Origin: Candidatus Babeliales bacterium
Lineage (GTDB): Bacteria > Babelota > Babeliae > Babelales > Vermiphilaceae
DNA: 50,881 nucleotides
NCBI GenBank assembly: GCA_035944115.1
Contig: DASZBJ010000006.1
Coordinates: forward strand, 1-50,881
Reading direction: 5' to 3'
Shown here: piece after piece, positions 1 through 6,963 of the stretch
Layout of the letters: the number at the start of each line of letters is the position of its first letter
Numbering within the stretch: position 1 is the stretch's first letter
Position numbers and translations under genes: made by a program
The notes under the pieces: model-generated
What the model saw: the letters and a program-made list of their open reading frames with translations, nothing else
The model's database searches: none
Told to the model about the DNA's origin: nothing

Positions 1-135
1 AGCGTAGCCCTACTACGCAACCTTCGGTTAGCTATGAAGGGCCATGATAGGAGCCATTCGAAGCTAAACTGCGTATCAAACTTCGTAAGGCGGAGTATGG
101 CAATCCAGAATTCGTGCGCTCAATCTGAGCGCGAC
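1..135 (-). repeat. Partial copy of dispersed hairpin repeat
   Basis: Read on the minus strand, this begins with GTCGCGC, a small hairpin (GCGCTCA / TGAGCGC) and then ATTCTGGATTGCC. The same arrangement recurs near 3.1, 6.3, 32.6, 47.6 and 50.8 kb. The rest, up to the window edge, also holds a short inverted repeat (GCGTAG / CTACGC). No gene is seen here. The left end is cut by the window. Confidence 0.7.
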
Positions 136-169
136 ATAATAGTTATCTGGCTCTTACATCGAATCCACT

Positions 170-1354
170 TCAAACTATTTGTTCAGCTACTTTTTCTCTC
201 TGTTGAATAGAAGTCGCCGCATCAGTTTCTTCGGGGCTTATAATTCGTTCAATTGTTTGATTAATAGTCGTTACCGCTTCTCGTGGATTATAGGATTTAA
301 TAAGCGTTGCAATGGTCAAAGGATGTATTTTTTCTTGTGCTCCAAGCAAAGCAGCTACGTCTCCGATCTGTATGTTTTCTATATGCGTCACATCAATCAA
401 TGTATGATTCATGCAAATTCTTCCCACAATGGGCGCATAGTGTTGCTGTCCATCAGCAGTAGCAATAAGCACTGATCCAATGTTACTTAAATTACGATGA
501 TAGCCATGGTAATAACCGACCGGTAAGATGCCAATTTTAGTTTCTTGTGCTGTTGTATAGGTTCTATCGTATCCAACATGCTCATTGGCTGCAATGGTAC
601 GAATAAAGCTGATGGTTGTTTTCCATGTAGCAACCGGAATAAAAGAATAATTATTTATTTTTGGGAGCAATCCATATGCAGCGCCGCCGATGCGTACAAA
701 ATTACCATGTGCCGCTGGTGTTGAGATCGTTGCAGCAGAATTGGCGATATGGTGTAGTGGAATTTCGACATTTTGTCGTTTTAATTCTTCAAGAAGAGCG
801 TTAAATTCTTGCAATTGTTGTGGTGTAAAATCGCTGGCAGGATTATTGCTTTCTGCAAAATGTGATGATATGCCTCTGATTTTTATATATGGTAGAGCAA
901 GAATGGTATGAATATTTGCAAGGAACTCTGCAGGAGTAAAGCCAAGGCGGGACATCCCAGTATCTATTTTGATATGGATATTAATTGATTTGCTTATTGC
1001 TTGTGCATGATCATGGACCATTTTTAGGGTTGCCATATCTTGTATCATCAGATCAATGTTATGATGAATTGCATCAATGGGATTTGTATCTATAAATGAA
1101 AGGACAATGATTGGCTTGGTTACTTTTAGCTCTCGTATAAAGACAGCTTCAGAAAGCGATACCGTGCAAAGCCAGTCAACATTTGAATTTTCTTGGCATA
1201 ATTGAGCAATTGCTGCGGTTCCATGACCATAGGCATTACCTTTTATTACGATGGCAAGATTCACCGTTGCGCCAATTATTTTTCGTAGCAAAGTAATGTT
1301 ATGATTAAACGCAGATTTGCTTAATTCTATCCATGATATATGTTTTTTTTCCAT
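170..1354 (-). CDS. alr: Alanine racemase
   Basis: This PLP-dependent enzyme interconverts L- and D-alanine in the cytoplasm and supplies D-Ala for peptidoglycan. The PLP lysine sits near residue 38 in IKGNAYGHG, and the second catalytic base is the Tyr of VGYDRTYT. The family blocks for GYADG and for the CMDQ loop follow (here VGYYHGYHR and RICMNHTLIDVT), and 394 aa is slightly longer than the usual 360-380. The start is ATG with a short AT-rich leader, and no clear Shine-Dalgarno sequence is seen. Oddly, the normally conserved Asp of CMDQ is Asn and the Gln is His, while the rest of the active site looks intact. It stands alone, divergent from the methyltransferase gene. Fold assignment is very secure. 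Confidence 0.95.
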   Translation of the reverse strand: MEKKHISWIELSKSAFNHNITLLRKIIGATVNLAIVIKGNAYGHGTAAIAQLCQENSNVDWLCTVSLSEAVFIRELKVTKPIIVLSFIDTNPIDAIHHNIDLMIQDMATLKMVHDHAQAISKSINIHIKIDTGMSRLGFTPAEFLANIHTILALPYIKIRGISSHFAESNNPASDFTPQQLQEFNALLEELKRQNVEIPLHHIANSAATISTPAAHGNFVRIGGAAYGLLPKINNYSFIPVATWKTTISFIRTIAANEHVGYDRTYTTAQETKIGILPVGYYHGYHRNLSNIGSVLIATADGQQHYAPIVGRICMNHTLIDVTHIENIQIGDVAALLGAQEKIHPLTIATLIKSYNPREAVTTINQTIERIISPEETDAATSIQQREKVAEQIV

Positions 1355-1490
1355 GTTTAAAATCTGGTATAATGTTATTATTTATAATTATATCATTATT
1401 GATTGAAAATTTTATTTATAATGAAAACTATCAATCTTGTATTATTTGATTAAAAGTAAGTGTATGTGAAAACGGATAAGGAGTATAGAG

Positions 1491-2234
1491 ATGTCAAAAA
1501 AGATTTGGTTGTGTGCGTTAGCAGGAAGCGTCGTTGTAGGTTCAGTAGGGGTTGCAGTCTATGTAATGCATAAAAAACCTGCCATTAATATTGCTGAAAA
1601 TAAACGGTTTATCGAAAAAGAGTTGTACAGAGGCATCAAAGGAGGCGGCCCGCTACAGGAGCATGAACGAGCTTTAATTGAAAAAAATTACACAAAAAAG
1701 ACATCCATTTACGGCGAAATTCTATACGATTCAGCGCAAGCTTTACTGCAAGATCCAGAGCTTGCATTTGGTCCAGAGGATATATTTTATGATCTTGGAT
1801 CAGGTGTTGGTAAGATGGCGGTCCAGGTATATTTAAATACGCCGGTTAAAAAAGTAGTGGGAATAGAGTTATCGCCAACGCGTCATGCTAAAGCAGAAAA
1901 GGTGATGCAGCGATGTACGCAGAGCAATATAATGCAAAAAGGTCGAGCGCTTGCATTGTGCCACGGCGATATGTTGGAGCTTGATATAGATGACGCAACG
2001 ATCATTTATATGTGTTCCACTTGTTATCCCCCAGAATTATTAGAGCAATTGGTGCTTAAATTTTCTAAGCTGCAACCGGGTGCGCGTATTATTTCATTAA
2101 AAGAGTTACCGAATTATGCACAACATGGAATGGAATTTGTAAAAGAGGTGCGATTGCCGATGACGTGGTCGCGGGAAGATGGTTCACCAGTGTATATATA
2201 CCGGCGCACGAATACGGGTGTTGCTCCAGCTTGA
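1491..2234 (+). CDS. DOT1-like SAM-dependent methyltransferase with N-terminal membrane/signal segment
   Basis: Residues 1-26 form a Lys-led hydrophobic segment, read as an uncleaved signal anchor or signal peptide with the rest outside the cytoplasm. The body has class I methyltransferase motifs: FYDLGSGVGKMAVQ (motif I, about residue 98) and VVGIELSP (motif II). A later block, CYPPELLEQLVLKF followed by LQPGARIISLKEL, resembles the post-I region of the DOT1 histone H3-Lys79 methyltransferase family. DLGSGVG and the GARI(I/V)S block are typical of that family. At 247 aa it is close to a bare catalytic core. It is monocistronic, has an AAGGAG site before the ATG, and is followed by a strong terminator. 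A host histone target is inference; it could also be a general protein lysine methyltransferase. Confidence 0.75.
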   Translation: MSKKIWLCALAGSVVVGSVGVAVYVMHKKPAINIAENKRFIEKELYRGIKGGGPLQEHERALIEKNYTKKTSIYGEILYDSAQALLQDPELAFGPEDIFYDLGSGVGKMAVQVYLNTPVKKVVGIELSPTRHAKAEKVMQRCTQSNIMQKGRALALCHGDMLELDIDDATIIYMCSTCYPPELLEQLVLKFSKLQPGARIISLKELPNYAQHGMEFVKEVRLPMTWSREDGSPVYIYRRTNTGVAPA

Positions 2235-2258
2235 TTGTGTTACTTTTTATTTTTTACA

Positions 2259-2311
2259 AAAGAAGAAAGACTTTATGGGTAGTTCCTTATTCTATAAAGT
2301 CTTTCTTCTTT
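2259..2311 (+). terminator. Long perfect hairpin after the DOT1-like gene
   Basis: Eighteen paired bases (2259-2276 with 2294-2311) flank a 17-base loop. The stem starts with an A/G-rich arm and ends in CTTTCTTCTTT. The descending arm is U-rich enough to act as a Rho-independent terminator, although no clean U-tract follows. Confidence 0.65.
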
Positions 2312-2423
2312 CGCCCTTGTATTCTGCATAGTACTCACCAGCAATTTGTTGCTGACGCAAAACTTTGATAAAGTTATACCCATTATCAACTTATTCTTTA
2401 TCTTTTTTATATGAGGTTATGAG

Positions 2424-2957
2424 ATGTCACAAGCGCTTAATGATTTTTTTACCGTCGTTGCCACAGATAAAACGTTACAAGAGCGGCTATTTGTCACAAA
2501 AGAAGTCAGTGACGTTGCTACTATTGCAAATGAAATGGGCTTTAGCGTTACAGGGGCTGATGTTCTTCGTGCGCAGGTTGGGCGAGTGTTAACTTTACCC
2601 TCTGAAGAATTAGAAAATTTAGTGGCAGGTAATAAATCAAAAAAAGGTGCGCAATGGGGTCGTGCTGGCAAAGGATGGTTGGACAATGCAGGCTTTTGGA
2701 TACTTGAGCTAATACAGTGGGGCTGTACCGTTCAATCTTTTGAGCCATCGTTAGATCTCTTTGTTGGTAAGGCAAAAGAAGATAAAGAACTACAGCAAAA
2801 GCTTCTTGCTGCCAAAACCTATGAAAGCGTTGCTAACATAGCACATGAATATGGCTATGAGGTTGCAAGCATTGATCTGCTTAAACATATGGCTATACAA
2901 ATCATGAAGCTTAATGATGAAAAAGCAGAAACAGTGGCTTCTGGTGGCGCACATTAA
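2424..2957 (+). CDS. Protein with two Nif11-type leader domains
   Basis: Two related halves are visible. Residues 1-68 start MSQALNDFFTVVATDKTLQE, continue through VATIANEMGFSVT and end LPSEELENLVAG. Residues about 106-175 contain LFVGKAKEDKELQQKL, VANIAHEYGYEV and KLNDEKAETVASGGA. This is the signature of Nif11-like (nitrogen-fixation-associated) leader peptides of ribosomal natural product precursors: a helical leader with an (A/E)GF/GY motif and a small-residue (AG or GG) cleavage-like end. The middle part (residues 70-104, Gly/Trp rich with one Cys) could be a core or a linker. No maturase, LanM, radical SAM enzyme or peptidase-ABC exporter is seen in the window. The start is ATG, with a GAGG-like site in TATGAGGTTATGAG just before it. 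Family call is fairly sure; function is unknown. Confidence 0.7.
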   Translation: MSQALNDFFTVVATDKTLQERLFVTKEVSDVATIANEMGFSVTGADVLRAQVGRVLTLPSEELENLVAGNKSKKGAQWGRAGKGWLDNAGFWILELIQWGCTVQSFEPSLDLFVGKAKEDKELQQKLLAAKTYESVANIAHEYGYEVASIDLLKHMAIQIMKLNDEKAETVASGGAH

Positions 2958-3034
2958 GAGCTTATTCGAAAATTAGTTGGTGGATTAATGTATTGCAAAA
3001 TATTGCAATGGTTGGAGATTGTAAGAAGCTGTTG

Positions 3035-3228
3035 ACTCCCGATCGTCTTCGCGAGCGTATGCGTGGCGATCCAGGCAATTGTGCGCTCAGTTTGAGCGCT
3101 ACAAAATAGGTCATTCTTAATTGTATTCATCTAAATATTTCTTTATTAATCTGGATCGCCACGCACGCCAATGGCGGCTCGCGACGACGACCGTGGGGTT
3201 CTTGTTCTGGTTAGCTTTCAAATATGGC
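3035..3228 (-). repeat. Composite dispersed repeat, about 190 bp
   Basis: Read on the minus strand, this unit is collinear with 47424-47612 over its whole length. It runs from GCCATATTTGAAAGCTAACC through an inverted CTGGATCGCCACGC arm, a small ATG ORF, the GCGCTCAAACTGAGCGC hairpin and a second CTGGATCGCCACGC arm. The two arms face each other, so the unit can fold back. The internal minus-strand ORF (2954-3130, 58 aa) starts MNTIKNDLFCSAQTE but has no good ribosome binding site. The remainder of the 417-base gap between the flanking genes holds nothing else recognisable. Confidence 0.8.
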
Positions 3229-3374
3229 GTAAAAATAATATAGATTTTTTTAGTTGAATTCAGTTCATATCTCTTTTCCAGGTTTACCGTTAATTTTTCT
3301 GCCAATTTTTTGAGAAGTCAAACTAGATCAGATCTTTTGCTATTTGTGGAAGCCCTTACATAGATAGAAACTTA

Positions 3375-4049
3375 CTACTTTTGCTCTTCTTCTCTTGCCG
3401 CTGTTTGTGATACAACGGTAAGGCATTCTTGTAAATCTTGATTGAGAGCATCAAGATCTATAGCTGGTATTTCTTCTGCTGTTGGAAAAAGAGGTTTAAA
3501 AAATTGTATAATTTTTTTGCGTCCGGGGTGAAGTGCGCTTTGTTCCTGGGCAATTTCTAATAAATTTTTACCATCAAAGGCTCGTATGGCTGTAATATCA
3601 ATACCACATTCTTCATAATGTGGTATAAGGGTTTTCACGTCGTTAATAGTTCCGCGTCCTGCTGCGTTACATAGCGCGTTCCATCTTAAAAATGCGTCTT
3701 GTGCATTGAGAAACAGTTTTTTTTCTTCCGGACTTTTTATGCCGCGGAGTATCTTAAACGCCTCAGGCCAGTGTTGTCCACGTGGTTTATTTTTAATGCT
3801 TGGGTGGCTGCAGGTTAAACGGTAAAAATAAATCACCTGTTGTTGCAACTCATTTGATAATTTTGCAGGTACCAATTTTTGCATTATTTCATGCGCTTCG
3901 CGCTCGGCCTCGTTAGTTACCTTGTTTAGTTCAAGTCGGTTTTGTAAACGGTTTAGTCTTTTTTCTTTTCTGGGGTCGGCTGAAAATAAAAAACTGGCAT
4001 TGCATGTTAATAAGGTGATGAGTATATGCGTTATAAAAGTATATTTCAT
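3375..4049 (-). CDS. Secreted protein with a degenerate ankyrin-like segment
   Basis: A signal peptide is clear: MKYTFITHILITLLTCNASF followed by LFSA and a likely cleavage before DPRKEKR. A basic, helix-rich region follows. At about residues 125-175 the pattern WNALCNAAGRGTINDVKTLI followed by DGKNLLEIAQEQ looks like one or two worn ankyrin repeats. The same 'SADP..K..KRL..L' start occurs in the 611-aa ankyrin protein ending at 27252, so the two may belong to one family of exported ankyrin proteins. The start ATG has no visible Shine-Dalgarno sequence. It lies 40 bases downstream of the 128-aa gene and may be cotranscribed with it. No enzymatic motif was recognised. Confidence 0.65.
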   Translation of the reverse strand: MKYTFITHILITLLTCNASFLFSADPRKEKRLNRLQNRLELNKVTNEAEREAHEIMQKLVPAKLSNELQQQVIYFYRLTCSHPSIKNKPRGQHWPEAFKILRGIKSPEEKKLFLNAQDAFLRWNALCNAAGRGTINDVKTLIPHYEECGIDITAIRAFDGKNLLEIAQEQSALHPGRKKIIQFFKPLFPTAEEIPAIDLDALNQDLQECLTVVSQTAAREEEQK

Positions 4050-4089
4050 GATAGATGTATTTTTTTAAATATTATTATTTTGGTTTTTA

Positions 4090-4476
4090 TTATTTTTTGT
4101 TTGGCTTACAAAGATGGATAGACAATGCACGCATCTGTGCGGTCAGTGGTATTTCTATCGAAGACACCGGTTTTTTTGAAGATTCATTTTTTCTGTATCG
4201 TACTAAAAAAGCAGGATATACCATTGTTGGATGAGAGTCGAATAAAACAGTAGGAATAAAAATTTTTTTTGGATGTAGTAGTTTTATATTTTTTGCTCTT
4301 TGTGGTGCCATGGTATTAGGAGGTAAGAATAATTGATACGTGTATAATTCTGGTTGCATAATTGTATAGGCCGAAAAATCGAGAACAACGGTTGCGCTTT
4401 GTGGCATGGTCGCTTTTATATATTGTGGTGCAATAACAAATATGAATGATAAGAGAGCGTGTGTAAAAAAAGTCAT
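4090..4476 (-). CDS. Small secreted protein, function unknown
   Basis: The first 23 residues (MTFFTHALLSFIFVIAPQYI followed by KAT) look like a signal peptide. The mature part of about 105 residues is rich in Pro and Tyr, has no cysteine before the penultimate segment and ends basic (LCKPNKK). The start ATG is preceded by AAAGGA at a 5-base spacing, which supports it. The gene lies upstream of the secreted 224-aa gene on the same strand. No family was recognised. Confidence 0.6.
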   Translation of the reverse strand: MTFFTHALLSFIFVIAPQYIKATMPQSATVVLDFSAYTIMQPELYTYQLFLPPNTMAPQRAKNIKLLHPKKIFIPTVLFDSHPTMVYPAFLVRYRKNESSKKPVSSIEIPLTAQMRALSIHLCKPNKK

Positions 4477-4607
4477 AAATTCCTTTAGGGGTAATGTTTC
4501 TGACAGAAAGAAAGTATATATATCAGCAATAAATAACGCTATACTTTATTATCTATAACAATTTGAGAAGTGTAATTATTATTTAAGATCAGATAAGAGG
4601 GCATAGC

Positions 4608-5819
4608 ATGAAATATACAAAGTTAATTTTGGCAGTACTGCTTGTTGCAGGACATCTTCACGCGATGGATAAGCAACAAAAAAAAACAGATACTCGATCA
4701 TCCATGACGCTGCGACTGTTAGAATTATTTTTTCAAAATCCTGCGGATGATTCTGTAAGGAGGCATATAGAAACAACTCTAATTGTGTCCGTTGCTTCTT
4801 CCATCTCAGAACATGAAACTTTTGAGACATGGTATGATGAAGTGGAGACTCTGCTGTTGAATAAGCAACATGAGCTTAAAATACAAGCAGACAAGACGCA
4901 ACAAACAAAAGATCGTTGGCATTTAAATGGAGCTGGACTGATGTTGAAGTCTGTTCAAGATCTTAAAAAAAGCTGGTATAGACCTCGCAAAGAACAAAGG
5001 GTTCATCCTTCTTTTGATGCAGAAAAGCTTCAGAGAAAGCTGAATTATCTTGCAGCCAGTATTGCAAGCAAAGCTGAAGAAGCTGAGAAAAAAGAAGCTA
5101 ATGACGAAGGGTGTGTAATAGGTATGGGAAACACATCGCCATTACAAAAAGAAACGCAGAGTCTATTGCAGCTAACAGGAAATACTGGATCAGCAGAAAG
5201 CAGAAACAAAAATACGGTTGCGCAAGACGCTTTAGGGGATGGGGCTGGTCAACGTGAGACGCAAAAAGTTGAAAGTGATGATGCGCCCTTACGCAGATTC
5301 TTAGCAATGCAGCAAGCAACTGCGGATTATGGTGAGCAATCGAGCGAATCTAAGAAAACGGGTTCAAAAGAGTCGGGCGTTGATACCACTACGTCAGAAG
5401 AAAGCGTACAGCGGGTTAAAGGATCTCAACAAAATGAGCATAATGGCGGGGAACCAGCAGATGAAGAGCAGGAGAATCCTGCAGTTAGACATTTGTTATT
5501 GTATTATAATGGCCAATTAAAAAATGCGGGTTCTCTTTCAAATATTTTACACACAACATATGAAAACTTGCCCAAATCGAATGTTGCATTGAGTGCTGCA
5601 GGTATAGGAGTGTTGCAGTATGTAAGGCAAAGACCTGCAATCAGCAGAATCCCATTAGCACGTCGAGTGGCGACAGGAATGCAATACATGTTGGGTATAC
5701 AGGGAGCGGTTCAATTAGGCAGGGCTGCGCGCCAGACGTATACTCAAGTGCAATTAACAAAGGCTGGTGTGCGGCAGCAACTAGCAACATTACAAGCGCA
5801 AAACTCTGTTCAGAGATAA
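4608..5819 (+). CDS. Large secreted hypothetical protein
   Basis: The N-terminus (MKYTKLILAVLLVAGHLHA, then MDKQ) is a good Sec signal peptide. Residues about 25-160 are predicted helical and charged. Residues about 165-290 are low-complexity and hydrophilic (Ser, Glu, Gln, Lys, Asn), probably disordered. Residues about 290-403 are again ordered: a stretch around GIGVLQYVRQRPAISRIPLA and GMQYMLGIQGAVQLGRAAR could be a membrane-interacting or amphipathic segment. The gene is single, starts at ATG after GATAAGAGG, and ends at a good terminator. I do not recognise the family. The architecture (exported, disordered middle, hydrophobic tail) would suit a secreted effector or surface protein, but that is inference. 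Confidence 0.65.
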   Translation: MKYTKLILAVLLVAGHLHAMDKQQKKTDTRSSMTLRLLELFFQNPADDSVRRHIETTLIVSVASSISEHETFETWYDEVETLLLNKQHELKIQADKTQQTKDRWHLNGAGLMLKSVQDLKKSWYRPRKEQRVHPSFDAEKLQRKLNYLAASIASKAEEAEKKEANDEGCVIGMGNTSPLQKETQSLLQLTGNTGSAESRNKNTVAQDALGDGAGQRETQKVESDDAPLRRFLAMQQATADYGEQSSESKKTGSKESGVDTTTSEESVQRVKGSQQNEHNGGEPADEEQENPAVRHLLLYYNGQLKNAGSLSNILHTTYENLPKSNVALSAAGIGVLQYVRQRPAISRIPLARRVATGMQYMLGIQGAVQLGRAARQTYTQVQLTKAGVRQQLATLQAQNSVQR

Positions 5820-5850
5820 ACCGTGCAAATAAAAATAACCGCATGAAAGA

Positions 5851-5879
5851 GGGGAGCGTATTGCTCCCCATATTTTTTA
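5851..5879 (+). terminator. Rho-independent terminator
   Basis: The 7-bp stem GGGGAGC / GCTCCCC has the loop GTATT and is followed by ATATTTTTTAT. It lies 31 bases after the stop of the secreted 403-aa gene and overlaps the end of the opposing gene. Confidence 0.85.
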
Positions 5880-6350
5880 TATACTTCCTGCACCGGTCGG
5901 TAAATTTTGCATGATCGCTTCTTGGTTATTGATCGCTCTTCCGGCCTCAAATGCATCGTCGATTATTTTATTCGCCTCATTAATAAATTGTATGAGCTCA
6001 TTGCCTGATACATTTGTTTGTTCAAGTTTTTTAATTTGTTCTTCGATTATTTCTTTTTGTGCGTCGGGGAAGTAGGGCATTTGAGTGGCAAGATTTTGTT
6101 TTTCTCGTGCAGCTTCAAGGGCCGAAACACCCAATGTATTGGCTGTAGTTTTTTGGCCATCCTGAAAGCGTTGTTCCGCCTGCCGTGTAATGTTCTCAAT
6201 ACGATTTATGGCATCATCTTTCTCTAGATCAACGCGTTGAAGATCATCAAGGTAGCCTTGTAAAGCATTGGTATGTGTTTGTGGGAAAAAGGGTGTGGCG
6301 GCTGCTTGGTCGATCAAGCCAGAATCCGCGCGTCCAACTGGACGCGACAT
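5877..6350 (-). CDS. Helical hypothetical protein whose N-terminus comes from a dispersed repeat
   Basis: From the ATG at 6350 the first residues MSRPVGRADSG are encoded by the GTCGCG hairpin and ATTCTGG part of the dispersed repeat. The remaining 145 residues (from about ATPFFPQTHT) are strongly helical and charged, with DLEKDDAINRIENITRQAEQ as the clearest stretch, and end QNLPTGAGSI. Unlike its neighbours it has no signal peptide. The repeat may therefore have replaced the original 5' end, leaving either a cytoplasmic protein or a broken gene. A TTG 12 bases upstream is another possible start. The ribosome binding site is weak. No family was recognised; call it a gene or a decaying remnant. 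Confidence 0.45.
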   Translation of the reverse strand: MSRPVGRADSGLIDQAAATPFFPQTHTNALQGYLDDLQRVDLEKDDAINRIENITRQAEQRFQDGQKTTANTLGVSALEAAREKQNLATQMPYFPDAQKEIIEEQIKKLEQTNVSGNELIQFINEANKIIDDAFEAGRAINNQEAIMQNLPTGAGSI

Positions 6351-6493
6351 CTTTTTCTTCAACGTAAATTTCGTTCACACGGCCTAGGTCTGCAGAGCAA
6401 TGCCCACGAAAATAACCCATACGATTTCTATAATCAACTTTCGAAGCATAACTATTGAAGCCTGGATTGCCACGCAGGCTCGCAACGACGGGG
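6318..6493. repeat. Composite dispersed repeat overlapping a gene's 5' end
   Basis: The left part (6318-6348, minus orientation) is GTCGCGTCCAGTTGGACGCG plus ATTCTGG. The right part (6460-6493, plus orientation) is CTGGATTGCCACGCAGGCTC followed by GCAACGACGG. The layout matches the units at 3.1 and 47.5 kb, but the spacer differs. It carries GTGTGAACGAAATT (6367-6380, minus), which recurs at 50717-50730. Confidence 0.7.
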
Positions 6494-6622
6494 AGCAATA
6501 TCTTTTGCTCCTATTGTTAGGCTTTTGTAGATATGAAAAAAAACATTTTTAGATTGAACCCACGTAAAAATAAAGAGTTTTAAGGGGGAAAAGGGGTAGC
6601 AGAGGAGCAAAGAGGCGGATAT

Positions 6623-6645
6623 AAAAAAGGGAGCGGTTGCTCCCC
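6623..6645 (-). terminator. Rho-independent terminator, minus strand
   Basis: On the minus strand the stem GGGAGC / GCTCCC (6629-6634 with 6639-6644) is followed directly by TTTTTTAT. It lies 38 bases after the stop of the 82-aa secreted gene and probably ends the alaS transcript as well. Confidence 0.85.
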
Positions 6646-6682
6646 AAATGATTGTAAGTAGAAAAAACTGGTCAGGTTTTAA

Positions 6683-6931
6683 TCACCCTTGTTGGTTCTG
6701 TCTTGCGGCAAGTTCTGCCCTTAATCTATCACGTACTGTTGTCGGCTTAACTGGGCGTTTTACATAATATCCTGTACCGTGGATATGTATTTTTTTTCCG
6801 GCTAGGATACGGTCTGTCTGCTTTCCAGAAAGCGCAGGTCCTTGGCCAGCAGGGAGCCCCTGTGGGTTTGCTGAAAACAGTATCGTTGGTTTAATAAGTA
6901 AAACCATGAATATTATCATCAGTTTTTTCAT
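6683..6931 (-). CDS. Small secreted protein, function unknown
   Basis: I place the start at 6931 because the ATG there has GAGGA at a 7-base spacing and opens a clear signal peptide (MKKLMIIFMVLLIKPTILFS, then ANPQG). A start farther upstream would add 17 charged residues in front of it and overlap alaS. The mature part, about 60 residues, is Gly/Gln/Arg rich and basic (KKIHIHGTGYYVKRPVKPTT) and ends RQNQQG. It follows alaS by 32 bases and is likely cotranscribed with it. No family was recognised. Confidence 0.6.
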   Translation of the reverse strand: MKKLMIIFMVLLIKPTILFSANPQGLPAGQGPALSGKQTDRILAGKKIHIHGTGYYVKRPVKPTTVRDRLRAELAARQNQQG

Positions 6932-6963
6932 AAGTATATCCTCAATTGGTAGGTTTTCATTGT

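Noticed and set aside
3117-3305. Minus-strand 62-codon frame
   Set aside because: It runs through the dispersed repeat arm, lacks a ribosome site, and does not continue in the matching unit at 47.5 kb.
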